Shown here: positions 8,679 through 17,561 of the stretch, piece after piece
How positions within the stretch are numbered: position 1 is the first letter of the stretch
Layout of the letters: each line of letters starts with the position of its first letter
Notes under the pieces: generated by a model
Seen by the model: only the letters and a program-made list of their open reading frames with translations
The model's database searches: none
What the model was told of the DNA's origin: nothing
DNA from: Arthrobacter sp. 131MFCol6.1
GTDB lineage: Bacteria; Actinomycetota; Actinomycetes; Actinomycetales; Micrococcaceae
Length of the DNA stretch: 64,000 nt
Direction of reading: 5' to 3'
Assembly: GCF_000374925.1 (NCBI RefSeq)
Contig: NZ_KB895552.1
Span: forward strand, 1 to 64,000
Translations under genes and position numbers: made by a program

Positions 8679-8821
8679 ACGGCCACACCCGACGCGCATT
8701 CTGTTCGGCGACGCGGCGAATAGCTGACGCGCCCGCATTCGGGTGTCGGTGGGTAATTTGCGCATCGCCAGGCACGAAGGGCGCCAGACTCGCCCTCGGC
8801 CTGCGCGGCTGACGCCGGCGG

Positions 8822-9493
8822 CTAGAGGACCTTGCGGATGGTCTCCTCGAAGCTGGTGACGTGGTGCAGGGCGAGCTCGGCCGCCCTGTCCGCGTCGCCC
8901 TCGGCCACCGCCTTGAGCAGCTCCACATGCTCGCTAATGTGGCCGCTGACCGAGGGGACCTTGTCCAGGACCAGGCACCAGATGCGCGTGGCCAGGTTGT
9001 CGTAGCGGATCAGCGTGTCCTCCAGATGCGGGTTGGCCGCGGCCCGGTAGATCAACCGGTGCACCGTCAGGTCGTAGCGCATCAGCTCGCGGGACTCTGC
9101 AGGACTCGGGGCCAGTTCCGCAATGGTCTTGGCGACATCCAGCAGTTCGCGGCGCATGGCGGCGTTGGCCCGCGTTGCCGCCCTGCGCGCCGCCAGCGGT
9201 TCGAGCAGTTCCCGGATTTCCGAGACGTCGGCCAGTTCCGTGAAGTCCACGGTGGTGGCAAAGGTTCCCCGTCGCGGGTAGGAAACCACCAGGTGGTCCA
9301 CTTCCAGCCGCTTGATCGCCTCGCGCACGGGAGTGCGGCCGAACCCGAGCTCGGCGGCGAGCTGCCCGTCATTGATGGGTTCGCCCGGCCGGATTTCGAG
9401 CATGATCAGCTTGTCGCGCAGCTGCCGGTACGCGGCCTCCGCCTGGGAGATGGCTTCATCCTCTGCGGGAGGCATGACGGTGAGTGCATTCAC
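8822..9493 (-). CDS. GntR family (FadR/FCD) regulator of the sarcosine operon
   Basis: 223 residues. The N-terminal winged HTH contains LRDKLIMLEIRPGEPINDGQ and GFGRTPVREAIKRLEVDHLV; the rest is the all-helical FCD effector domain (IRELLEPLAARRAA, then DLTVHRLIYRAAANPHLEDT). The start is GTG with CGGAG 9 bases upstream. It is divergent from glyA-soxBDAG-sdaA-purU across 143 bp that contain a perfect 14-bp palindrome, so it probably controls that operon in response to sarcosine, glycine or a related metabolite. The effector is not known. Confidence 0.9.
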   Translation of the reverse strand: MNALTVMPPAEDEAISQAEAAYRQLRDKLIMLEIRPGEPINDGQLAAELGFGRTPVREAIKRLEVDHLVVSYPRRGTFATTVDFTELADVSEIRELLEPLAARRAATRANAAMRRELLDVAKTIAELAPSPAESRELMRYDLTVHRLIYRAAANPHLEDTLIRYDNLATRIWCLVLDKVPSVSGHISEHVELLKAVAEGDADRAAELALHHVTSFEETIRKVL

Positions 9494-9590
9494 AGCTCGG
9501 CTCCGTTTCTGGATTTCAACCGGAAGCCTGGTTCCACTTGGCTTCTGGCTATTGACTCTGATGTGATCTCAATCATACCATTGTTCTCAC

Positions 9591-9604
9591 ACTGATATAT
9601 CAGT
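9591..9604. promoter_or_regulatory. Operator palindrome in the gntR-glyA intergenic region
   Basis: ACTGATATATCAGT is a perfect 14-bp palindrome 33 bp upstream of the glyA start. TTGACT at 9552-9557 could be a -35 for glyA. The palindrome suits a dimeric GntR regulator binding downstream of or over the promoter. Confidence 0.5.
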
Positions 9605-9636
9605 CATAGCAATAGTGGTATTTCAAAGGAGCAACC

Positions 9637-10977
9637 GTGGTTGAGCAGTTGAACGAGCGACTTTCCGTAGTCGATCCCGAGGTCGAAGAGGCCGTGGCGA
9701 GTGAACTGAAGCGCCAGCAGTCCACCCTGGAAATGATTGCGTCCGAGAACTTCGCCCCCGCCGGGGTCATGGAGGCACAGGGTTCGGTGCTGACCAACAA
9801 GTACGCCGAGGGTTACCCGGGCAAGCGCTACTACGGCGGCTGCGAGCACGTGGACGTGATCGAACAGCTCGCCATCGACCGGGTCAAGGCCCTGTTCGGC
9901 GCCGAGTACGCCAACGTCCAGCCGCACTCCGGCGCGCAGGCCAACGCCGCCGCCATGTTCGCCCTCCTGGAACCGGGCGACACCATCATGGGACTGGCCC
10001 TGGCCCACGGCGGCCACCTCACCCACGGGATGAAGATCAATTTCTCCGGCAAGCTTTACAACGTGGTCCCGTACCACGTGAGCGAACACAACCACCTGGT
10101 GGACATGGCCGAGGTGGAGGCCCTGGCCCTTGAGCACCGGCCCAAGATGATCGTGGCCGGATGGTCCGCCTACTCCCGGCAGCTGGACTTCGCCGAGTTC
10201 CGGCGCATCGCCGACCTCGTGGGCGCCTACCTCATGGTGGACATGGCGCACTTCGCCGGCCTGGTCGCCGCAGGGCTGCACCCGAACCCCGTCCCCTACG
10301 CCGACGTCGTCACCACCACCACGCACAAGACCCTCGGCGGCCCGCGCGGCGGCGTGATCCTGGCCAAGGAGGAATACGCACGCAAGATCAACAGCGCCGT
10401 GTTCCCCGGCCAGCAGGGCGGCCCGCTGGAGCACGTGATCGCGGCCAAGGCCGTGGCCTTCAAGATCGCAGCGTCCCCCGAGTTCAAGGAACGCCAGGAG
10501 CGCACGCTCGAAGGCGCCGGGATTCTCGCGTCCCGGCTCCTGAAGGACGACGTCGCGGCGGCCGGGATCTCCGTGGTCAACGGCGGCACCGACGTGCACC
10601 TGGTCCTGGTGGACCTGCGGGACTCGGAACTGGACGGGCAGCAGGCCGAAGACCGGCTCCACCGGATCGGCATCACCGTCAACCGCAACGCCGTCCCGTT
10701 CGATCCCCGCCCGCCCATGGTCTCCTCCGGGCTGCGGATCGGCACCCCCGCCCTGGCCACCCGCGGCTTCGGTGCCGCGGAGTTCACCGAGGTGGCGGAC
10801 ATCATCGCCTCCGCCCTCATCTCGCAGGCGCCGGGGGACGAACTCAGCGACCAAACCGCCGCCGAACTGCGCGGACGCGTCAGCGCCCTCGCGGACCGAT
10901 TCCCCCTTTACCCGCATCTCGGCACCAGCACAGCGGCGACCGGGCTTGAGGCAGAACTGATTGGAGCAGCACAATGA
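9637..10977 (+). CDS. glyA: Serine hydroxymethyltransferase
   Basis: 446 residues with a GTG start and a strong AAAGGAG. This PLP enzyme interconverts serine and glycine with tetrahydrofolate and 5,10-methylene-THF (EC 2.1.2.1). Seen: LEMIASENFAPAGVMEAQGS, YPGKRYYGGCE, GGHLTHG and VTTTTHKTLGGPRGG with the PLP lysine at residue 231. Heading a sarcosine oxidase operon, it is placed to condense the glycine and methylene-THF made by that enzyme into serine for SdaA. It is a catabolic copy; a housekeeping glyA is expected elsewhere. Its stop overlaps the soxB start (ATGA). Confidence 0.97.
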   Translation: MVEQLNERLSVVDPEVEEAVASELKRQQSTLEMIASENFAPAGVMEAQGSVLTNKYAEGYPGKRYYGGCEHVDVIEQLAIDRVKALFGAEYANVQPHSGAQANAAAMFALLEPGDTIMGLALAHGGHLTHGMKINFSGKLYNVVPYHVSEHNHLVDMAEVEALALEHRPKMIVAGWSAYSRQLDFAEFRRIADLVGAYLMVDMAHFAGLVAAGLHPNPVPYADVVTTTTHKTLGGPRGGVILAKEEYARKINSAVFPGQQGGPLEHVIAAKAVAFKIAASPEFKERQERTLEGAGILASRLLKDDVAAAGISVVNGGTDVHLVLVDLRDSELDGQQAEDRLHRIGITVNRNAVPFDPRPPMVSSGLRIGTPALATRGFGAAEFTEVADIIASALISQAPGDELSDQTAAELRGRVSALADRFPLYPHLGTSTAATGLEAELIGAAQ

Positions 10978-12194
10978 CCACCGAACACCTGCCGGAGCAC
11001 CCGGACTTCCTCTGGCGCAACCCGGACCCCAAGTCCTCCTACGACGCCGTGATTGTCGGCGGCGGCGGACATGGACTGGCGACGGCGTATTACCTGGCCA
11101 AGAACCACGGGATGACCAACATCGCCATCCTGGAAAAGGGCTGGCTCGCCGGCGGCAACATGGCCCGGAACACCACCATCATTCGCTCCAACTACCTCTG
11201 GGACGAGAGTGCCGCGATCTACGAGCACGCCCTGAAGCTGTGGGAGATCCTGCCCGAAGAACTCGAATACGACTTCCTGTTCAGCCAGCGCGGGGTCATG
11301 AACCTGGCCCACACCTTGGGCGACGTCCGCGAAAGCGTCCGCCGCGTCGGAGCCAACAAACTCAACGGCGTCGACGCCGAGTGGCTGGACCCGCAGCAGG
11401 TCAAGGAACTCTGCCCCATCCTGAACATCAACGACAACATCCGCTATCCGGTCATGGGCGCCACCTACCAGCCGCGCGCCGGAATCGCCAAGCACGACCA
11501 CGTCGCGTGGGCGTTCGCCCGCAAGTGCGATGAGCTGGGCGTGGACATCATCCAGAACTGCGAAGTCACCGGCTTCATCAAGGACGGGAACAAGGTGGTG
11601 GGCGTCAAGACCAACCGCGGCACGATCAACACCGAAAAGGTGGGACTCTGCGCGGCAGGACACAGCTCGGTGCTGGCCGAAATGGCCGGGTTCCGGCTCC
11701 CGATCCAGTCCCACCCCCTCCAGGCACTGGTGTCCGAGCTCCACGAGCCCGTCCACCCCACCGTGGTCATGTCCAACCACGTCCACGTCTATGTCTCCCA
11801 GGCGCACAAGGGCGAATTGGTCATGGGCGCCGGAGTGGACTCCTACAACGGCTACGGCCAGCGCGGATCATTCCACGTGATCGAGCACCAGATGGCAGCC
11901 GCCGTCGAACTCTTCCCGATCTTTGCCAGGGCCCACGTGCTCCGGACGTGGGGCGGGATTGTGGATACCACCTTGGATGCCTCCCCGATCGTGGGCACCA
12001 CCCCGGTGGAGAACATGTTCGTCAACTGCGGGTGGGGAACCGGCGGATTCAAGGGCACGCCGGCCGCCGGGCTGACATTCGCCCACACGATCGCCACCGG
12101 AACACCGCACAAACTCAACCAGCCCTTTGCACTCGAGCGCTTCGAAACCGGCGCCCTGATCGATGAACACGGCGCCGCCGCCGTGGCCCACTAG
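10974..12194 (+). CDS. soxB: Sarcosine oxidase beta subunit
   Basis: 406 residues. It carries the flavin site of heterotetrameric sarcosine oxidase (EC 1.5.3.1), which oxidises sarcosine to glycine and releases H2O2. The N-terminal dinucleotide-binding motif is VIVGGGGHGLATAYYLAKN at about residues 23-41. The stretch RAGIAKHDHVAWAFARK corresponds to the region that holds the covalent FMN histidine in corynebacterial enzymes. The C-terminal CGWGTGGFKGTPAAG is typical of the DAO fold. It overlaps glyA by 4 bp and is followed by soxD after 14 bp. Confidence 0.97.
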   Translation: MTTEHLPEHPDFLWRNPDPKSSYDAVIVGGGGHGLATAYYLAKNHGMTNIAILEKGWLAGGNMARNTTIIRSNYLWDESAAIYEHALKLWEILPEELEYDFLFSQRGVMNLAHTLGDVRESVRRVGANKLNGVDAEWLDPQQVKELCPILNINDNIRYPVMGATYQPRAGIAKHDHVAWAFARKCDELGVDIIQNCEVTGFIKDGNKVVGVKTNRGTINTEKVGLCAAGHSSVLAEMAGFRLPIQSHPLQALVSELHEPVHPTVVMSNHVHVYVSQAHKGELVMGAGVDSYNGYGQRGSFHVIEHQMAAAVELFPIFARAHVLRTWGGIVDTTLDASPIVGTTPVENMFVNCGWGTGGFKGTPAAGLTFAHTIATGTPHKLNQPFALERFETGALIDEHGAAAVAH

Positions 12195-12208
12195 AAAGAG
12201 GTAAGGAC

Positions 12209-12553
12209 ATGCTCCTGATTCCCTGCCCCAACTGCGGTCCCCGCGACGAGACCGAATTCCACTACGGCGGCCAGGCCCACGTGGCCTACCCCGAAAACCC
12301 GGCAGAGCTCACGGACCGCGAATGGGCCGAGTACCTGTTCTACCGCGACAACACCAAGGGCGCCTTCGCCGAACGCTGGCTGCACAGCACCGGGTGCCGG
12401 CAATGGTTCAACATGCTCCGCGACACCGTCACCTACGACATCCAGGCCGTCTACCCGATGGGCGAACCGCGCCCTGACAAGGAAAACGCAGCCACGGGAA
12501 CCACAGCCCCCACCCTCACCAGCCCCGTATCCCCGGAAGGAGCAGTCAAATGA
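12209..12553 (+). CDS. soxD: Sarcosine oxidase delta subunit
   Basis: 114 residues. The small delta subunit binds one zinc and stabilises the complex. The ligands are visible: CPNCGPR (Cys6, Cys9) and HSTGCRQWF (His about 59, Cys about 63). YGGQAHVAYP and EWAEYLFYRDNTKGAFAERW are conserved across SoxD. AGAGGTAAGGAC precedes the ATG, and the stop overlaps the soxA start. The Ala/Thr/Pro-rich tail after residue 93 is variable in the family. Confidence 0.95.
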   Translation: MLLIPCPNCGPRDETEFHYGGQAHVAYPENPAELTDREWAEYLFYRDNTKGAFAERWLHSTGCRQWFNMLRDTVTYDIQAVYPMGEPRPDKENAATGTTAPTLTSPVSPEGAVK

Positions 12554-15516
12554 CCGCTCAGCCGCAGCCCGCGCGTCTTAGCACCGGCGGCCGCATCGAC
12601 CGTAGTGTCACCTGGCGCTTCACCCTGGACGGCCGTGAGTACACGGGCCACCCCGGCGACACCCTCGCCTCCGCGCTGCTGGCCAACGGCCGGCTCCGCG
12701 CGGGTGACTCCCTGTATGAGGGACGGCCCCGCGGCATCATGTCCGCCGGGGTGGAGGAATCCAACGCCCTGGTCAAGGTCGCCGCCCGGTTCCCGGGCCA
12801 CGTGGCCGAATCCATGCTCCCCGCCACCACGGTGTCCCTCGTGGATGGCCTCGGCGCCGAGTACCTCAGCGGACTGGGAAAACTGGACCCGGCCGAAGAC
12901 CACGCCGAATACGACAAGAAATACGTCCACACCGACGTCCTCGTGGTCGGCGGCGGGCCCGCAGGCCTGGCCGCAGCGCGGCAAGCCGTCCGCGCCGGTG
13001 CCCGGGTCATCCTCATTGACGACCAGCCCGAACTCGGCGGATCACTGCTGTCCGGATCCACCGATCCCGCCCTCGCGGAGACCATCGAAGGGCAGCCCGC
13101 CCTGGAATGGGTGGCCAATGTTGAAGCCGAACTGATCTCCGCAGCCGAGTGCACGGTACTGAACCGCACCACCGCCTTCGGTTCCTACGACTCCAACTAC
13201 GTCATCGCGGCCCAGAACCGGACGGACCATCTCTTGACCCCGGCCGCACCCGGCGTGTCCCGCCAGCGGATCTGGCACATCCGCGCCGCCCAGGTCATCC
13301 TGGCCCCGGGTGCCCATGAGCGCCCGCTGGTCTTCGAAAACAACGACCGCCCCGGCATCATGCTGGCCTCCGCGGTCCGCAGCTACCTCAACCGCTACGC
13401 CGTCGCCGCCGGTTCCCGCGTGGTCATCAGCACCACCAACGACAGCGCCTACGCCCTGGCCGCCGACCTCCGCGCCGCCGGCATCAAGGTCGAGGCCGTC
13501 GTGGATGCCCGCGCACAGCTGAGCGAAACCGCCGCGGCGGCCGCCGCGGCCGGCACCCGGGTGCTGATCGGCAGCGCCGTCGCCAACACGACGGCCGATG
13601 CGTCCGGCGACGGCCGGCTCGCCGGCGTGACCGTCCGGAGCATCAACGACGCCGGCGAACTCACCTCGGGCATCGAACAGCTCGCCTGCGACCTGCTGGC
13701 CGTCTCCGGCGGCTGGTCACCCGTGGTGCACCTGCACTCCCAGCGCCAGGGCAGGCTCCGCTGGGACGAGGACCTCGCCGCCTTCGTCCCCAACAGCGTG
13801 GTTCCCAACCAGCAGGTGGCCGGCTCCGGCCGCGGCACCTTCGCCCTCGACGACTGCGTGGCCGAAGGCGTCTCCGCCGGGGCCGCAGCGGTCCTGGCCG
13901 CGGGCTTCGACTCCGACGTCGAACCTTCAACGCCCGCGCCGCCGCGCGCCTCCGCCCCGACCCGCCAGCTGTGGCTGGTTCCCGGGGAGGACGGCGGTCC
14001 GGCGGACTGGCACCGCCACTTCGTCGACTTCCAGCGCGACCAGTCCGTGGCCGATGTCCTCCGCTCCACCGGGGCCGGCATGCGCTCGGTGGAACACGTC
14101 AAGCGGTACACCTCGATCAGCACCGCGAACGACCAGGGCAAGACCTCCGGGGTGAACGCGATCGGCGTGATCGCTGCCGCGCTGAAGCACGGCGGCGGTG
14201 AACCTGCCGATGGCACACCCGGCATTGGAGAAATCGGGACCACCGCCTACCGTGCCCCCTTCACGCCCGTGGCGTTCGCCGCCCTCGCCGGCCGCCAGCG
14301 CGGCGAACTCTTCGACCCCGCCCGCCTCACCTCCATCCACCCCTGGCACGTCGCCCAGGGCGCCCTCTTCGAAGACGTCGGCCAATGGAAGCGGCCCTGG
14401 TATTACCCGCAGGACGGCGAGGACATGGACACCGCGGTCCTTCGCGAATGCGCCGCCGTCCGGGAATCCGTGGGCTTCATGGACGCCACCACCCTGGGCA
14501 AGATCGAGATCCGCGGCAAGGATGCCGGCGAGTTCCTGAACCGCATCTACACCAACGCGTTCAAGAAACTCGCTCCGGGTTCGGCCCGCTACGGCGTCAT
14601 GTGCACCCCGGACGGGATGATCTTCGACGACGGCGTCACGCTCCGCCTGGACGAGGACCGGTACTTCATGACCACCACCACCGGCGGCGCGGCCAAGGTG
14701 CTGGACTGGCTGGAGGAATGGCTGCAGACCGAGTGGCCTGAACTGGATGTGCACTGCACCTCCGTCACGGAGCAGTGGTCCACAATCGCCGTCGTCGGAC
14801 CAAAATCCCGCGCCGTGCTCGCCAAAGTGGCGCCGGAACTGGCAGTCGACGGCGGCCTGGACGCCGACGCTTTCCCGTTCATGACGTTCCGCGAGACCAC
14901 CCTGGCATCCGGCGTTGCAGCCCGGGTCTGCCGGATCTCGTTCTCCGGCGAACTGGCCTACGAAATCAATGTTCCGTCCTGGTACGGGCTGAGCACCTGG
15001 GAGGCCGTGGCGGCGGCCGGCGTGGAGTTCAACATCACCCCGTACGGCACCGAGACCATGCACGTGCTGCGGGCGGAGAAGGGCTACCCGATCGTCGGCC
15101 AGGACACCGACGGAACCGTCACCCCACAGGACGCCGGCATGGAATGGGTGGTGTCCAAGGTCAAGGACTTCATCGGCAAACGCTCCTACACCCGCAAGGA
15201 CGCCGGCCGCGCCGACCGGAAACACCTGGTCAGCGTCCTCCCCGTGGACGGCAGCATCCGGCTCCCCGAAGGCACCCAGCTGGTGGAACAGGGCATCACC
15301 GTCAACCCCGCCTACGGCCCCGTGCCGATGCAGGGGTTCGTGACCTCGAGCTACCACAGCGCGGCGCTGGGCAGGTCGTTTGCGCTGGCCCTGATCAAGA
15401 ACGGGCGCAACCGCATTGGCGAAACCCTGGTGGCCGCCGCCGGCGATCAGCTGGTTGACGTTGTCGTCGCAGAAACAGTACTTTTTGACTCTGAAGGGGC
15501 CCGTAAAGATGGCTGA
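12550..15516 (+). CDS. soxA: Sarcosine oxidase alpha subunit
   Basis: 988 residues, full length. Order of domains: an Fer2-like N-terminal domain (about 25-100, DGREYTGHPGDTLASALLAN), a dinucleotide-binding oxidoreductase domain (VLVVGGGPAGLAAARQAVRA, glycine motif at 134-139, NAD+ site in the known structures), and from about residue 600 a GcvT-like aminomethyltransferase domain with THF-binding features (FSGELAYEINVPSWYGLSTW, YGTETMHVLRAEKGY). The GcvT part traps the formaldehyde-level carbon as 5,10-methylene-THF. ATGA overlap with soxD and 8-bp overlap with soxG. Confidence 0.97.
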   Translation: MTAQPQPARLSTGGRIDRSVTWRFTLDGREYTGHPGDTLASALLANGRLRAGDSLYEGRPRGIMSAGVEESNALVKVAARFPGHVAESMLPATTVSLVDGLGAEYLSGLGKLDPAEDHAEYDKKYVHTDVLVVGGGPAGLAAARQAVRAGARVILIDDQPELGGSLLSGSTDPALAETIEGQPALEWVANVEAELISAAECTVLNRTTAFGSYDSNYVIAAQNRTDHLLTPAAPGVSRQRIWHIRAAQVILAPGAHERPLVFENNDRPGIMLASAVRSYLNRYAVAAGSRVVISTTNDSAYALAADLRAAGIKVEAVVDARAQLSETAAAAAAAGTRVLIGSAVANTTADASGDGRLAGVTVRSINDAGELTSGIEQLACDLLAVSGGWSPVVHLHSQRQGRLRWDEDLAAFVPNSVVPNQQVAGSGRGTFALDDCVAEGVSAGAAAVLAAGFDSDVEPSTPAPPRASAPTRQLWLVPGEDGGPADWHRHFVDFQRDQSVADVLRSTGAGMRSVEHVKRYTSISTANDQGKTSGVNAIGVIAAALKHGGGEPADGTPGIGEIGTTAYRAPFTPVAFAALAGRQRGELFDPARLTSIHPWHVAQGALFEDVGQWKRPWYYPQDGEDMDTAVLRECAAVRESVGFMDATTLGKIEIRGKDAGEFLNRIYTNAFKKLAPGSARYGVMCTPDGMIFDDGVTLRLDEDRYFMTTTTGGAAKVLDWLEEWLQTEWPELDVHCTSVTEQWSTIAVVGPKSRAVLAKVAPELAVDGGLDADAFPFMTFRETTLASGVAARVCRISFSGELAYEINVPSWYGLSTWEAVAAAGVEFNITPYGTETMHVLRAEKGYPIVGQDTDGTVTPQDAGMEWVVSKVKDFIGKRSYTRKDAGRADRKHLVSVLPVDGSIRLPEGTQLVEQGITVNPAYGPVPMQGFVTSSYHSAALGRSFALALIKNGRNRIGETLVAAAGDQLVDVVVAETVLFDSEGARKDG

Positions 15517-16144
15517 CACAGCAGCACTCGAAAATTCCAAGAAGATCCAGACCCTCCGGAAGAGCCCGGCGTCGGTCCTGAGGACAGCTTTTGAAGCGGG
15601 GTCCGTTCCGGGCACCGTGGAGCTGCGCGAGGTGCCGTTCCTGACCATGGCGGGGCTCCGGGTCGATCCGGCCGGCGAGGCCGGGAAGCGGCTGGGCACT
15701 GTGACCGGAGGGCTGCCCTCCGCTTCGGGGGAAGTCCGCGGCAGCGGCGACACCGCGGTGCTGTGGCTGGGCCCGGCAGAATTCCTGCTCGTGGCCCCCG
15801 CCGAATCCCACGAAAGCCTGGGCGGCGAACTCCCCCGGGCTCTCATCGCAGCACTGGGCGACGGCGAGGGCCAGGTGGTGGATCTCTCCGCCAACCGCAC
15901 CACGCTTGAGCTCTCCGGGCCCCGGGCCAGTGCCGTGCTGGAGAAGGGCTGCGCCCTGGACCTGCACCCCCGGGTCTTCAAGCCCGGGACGGCGCTGTCC
16001 ACGGAAATCGGCGGCATCCCCGCCATTCTGTGGAAGACCGGGGACGAGACCTACCGGATCTTCCCGCGGGCATCCTTCGCGGAGTTCCTGGGCCGCTGGC
16101 TCCTGGACGCCATGCGCGAATATGCGTCCACCGAGGTTCCCTGA
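15509..16144 (+). CDS. soxG: Sarcosine oxidase gamma subunit
   Basis: 211 residues from the ATG that overlaps the soxA stop by 8 bp and has GAAGGGG about 7 bases upstream. A longer frame upstream lies inside soxA and is not used. WLGPAEFLLVAP, VVDLSANRTTLELSGP and LEKGCALDLHPRVF are the GcvT-like conserved blocks of SoxG. It completes the alpha-beta-gamma-delta tetramer. Its stop is shared with the start of sdaA (TGATG). Confidence 0.94.
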   Translation: MADTAALENSKKIQTLRKSPASVLRTAFEAGSVPGTVELREVPFLTMAGLRVDPAGEAGKRLGTVTGGLPSASGEVRGSGDTAVLWLGPAEFLLVAPAESHESLGGELPRALIAALGDGEGQVVDLSANRTTLELSGPRASAVLEKGCALDLHPRVFKPGTALSTEIGGIPAILWKTGDETYRIFPRASFAEFLGRWLLDAMREYASTEVP

Positions 16145-17559
16145 TGGCGCTCAGCGTCCTGGACCTGTTTTCTGTTGGCATCGGGCCGTCCTCCTCCCAC
16201 ACGGTCGGCCCGATGCGGGCGGCCAAGCGGTTCGCCGATGGGCTCAAAAGCGATGGGCATCTGAGCTCAACGGCGAGGGTGCAGGCCGAGCTGTTTGGTT
16301 CCCTCGGCGCCACCGGCCGGGGCCACGGTTCGGACAAGGCCGTCGTCCTGGGGCTTCAGGGCCAGGACCCCGAGAGCGTGGATACGGGCACCGCAGATGA
16401 CCAGGTGGCTGCCGCTGCCCTGGATGCGGAGCTGCAGCTCGCCGGCCATCACCGGGTCGACTTCAACTGGGATGAGGACGTGGTCCTGCACCGCCGCAAG
16501 TCGTTGCCGGCGCATCCGAACGGCATGACCTTCCGGGCGCTTGACCACGCCGGCGACGTCCTCAGCGAGCGGAGCTTCTATTCCATTGGGGGCGGCTTCG
16601 TCGTCGATGGCAACGCACAAGGCGCTGACCACGTGGTGGCCGACGAGACCGTGCTGCCCTACCCGTTCACAACAGCTGACGAACTCCTCGAAATATGCCG
16701 TCGCGAGAATATGTCTGTCTCCGACGTCATGCTGGCCAACGAACTCGTCTGGCGCAGCGAGGCCGACCTCCGGGAAAAACTCCTGGCACTGTGGGCGGTC
16801 ATGCGCCAATGCGTGGACAACGGCTGCGCTGCCGAGGGCATCCTGCCCGGCGGGCTGAACGTCAAACGCCGCGCCCCGGCGTTGTTCCGGACGCTGGCAA
16901 CATCCGCCCTCAGCGCCGAGGCGGATGCCCGGAACCCTTCGCTCGTCCACGTGCCTGCCGACCCGCTGCTCGCCATGGAATGGGTGAACCTCTTCGCGCT
17001 GGCCGTCAACGAGGAAAACGCCGCGGGCGGCAGGATCGTCACAGCCCCCACCAACGGCGCCGCCGGCATTGTGCCGGCCGTGCTGCACTATTACGTCAAG
17101 TTTGTCCCGGGCGCCGACGACGACGGCGTCATCCGGTTCCTGCTGGCGGCGGCCGCCGTCGGGATCCTGTTCAAGATCAACGCCTCCATCTCCGGGGCGG
17201 AGGTCGGCTGCCAGGGCGAAGTCGGATCGGCGTGTTCCATGGCGGCGGCGGGACTCTGCGAAGTGCTGGGCGGCACCCCGGAACAGGTGGAAAACGCCGC
17301 CGAAGTCGGGATCGAGCACAACCTCGGGCTGACCTGCGACCCCGTCGGCGGGCTCGTGCAGATCCCCTGCATCGAACGCAACGCGATCGCCAGCGTCAAA
17401 GCCATCAACGCCGCCCGCCTGTGCCTCCACGGCGACGGCAGCCACAAAGTCTCGCTGGACAAAGCAATCAAGACCATGCGCGAAACAGGAGCAGACATGA
17501 AAACCAAGTACAAGGAAACCTCCCGCGGGGGCCTCGCCGTGAACGTCGTGGAGTGCTGA
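16144..17559 (+). CDS. sdaA: L-serine ammonia-lyase, iron-sulfur type
   Basis: 471 residues, single-chain type II form. It deaminates L-serine to pyruvate and ammonia (EC 4.3.1.17) using a [4Fe-4S] cluster. The N-terminal beta domain begins LSVLDLFSVGIGPSSSHTVG. The cluster cysteines are visible in GAEVGCQGEVG (Cys356) and GLTCDPVGGLVQIPCIERN (Cys398, Cys409). The protein ends exactly in Cys471 (NVVEC), which matches the tail-in-mouth fourth ligand described for Legionella serine deaminase. The chosen ATG overlaps the soxG stop by one base. It is the last carbon step from sarcosine to central metabolism. Confidence 0.95.
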   Translation: MALSVLDLFSVGIGPSSSHTVGPMRAAKRFADGLKSDGHLSSTARVQAELFGSLGATGRGHGSDKAVVLGLQGQDPESVDTGTADDQVAAAALDAELQLAGHHRVDFNWDEDVVLHRRKSLPAHPNGMTFRALDHAGDVLSERSFYSIGGGFVVDGNAQGADHVVADETVLPYPFTTADELLEICRRENMSVSDVMLANELVWRSEADLREKLLALWAVMRQCVDNGCAAEGILPGGLNVKRRAPALFRTLATSALSAEADARNPSLVHVPADPLLAMEWVNLFALAVNEENAAGGRIVTAPTNGAAGIVPAVLHYYVKFVPGADDDGVIRFLLAAAAVGILFKINASISGAEVGCQGEVGSACSMAAAGLCEVLGGTPEQVENAAEVGIEHNLGLTCDPVGGLVQIPCIERNAIASVKAINAARLCLHGDGSHKVSLDKAIKTMRETGADMKTKYKETSRGGLAVNVVEC

Positions 17560-17561
17560 CC

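Noticed and set aside
13927..16026. 699-codon open frame on the minus strand
   Set aside because: Antisense to soxA and soxG, which are full length and motif-complete.
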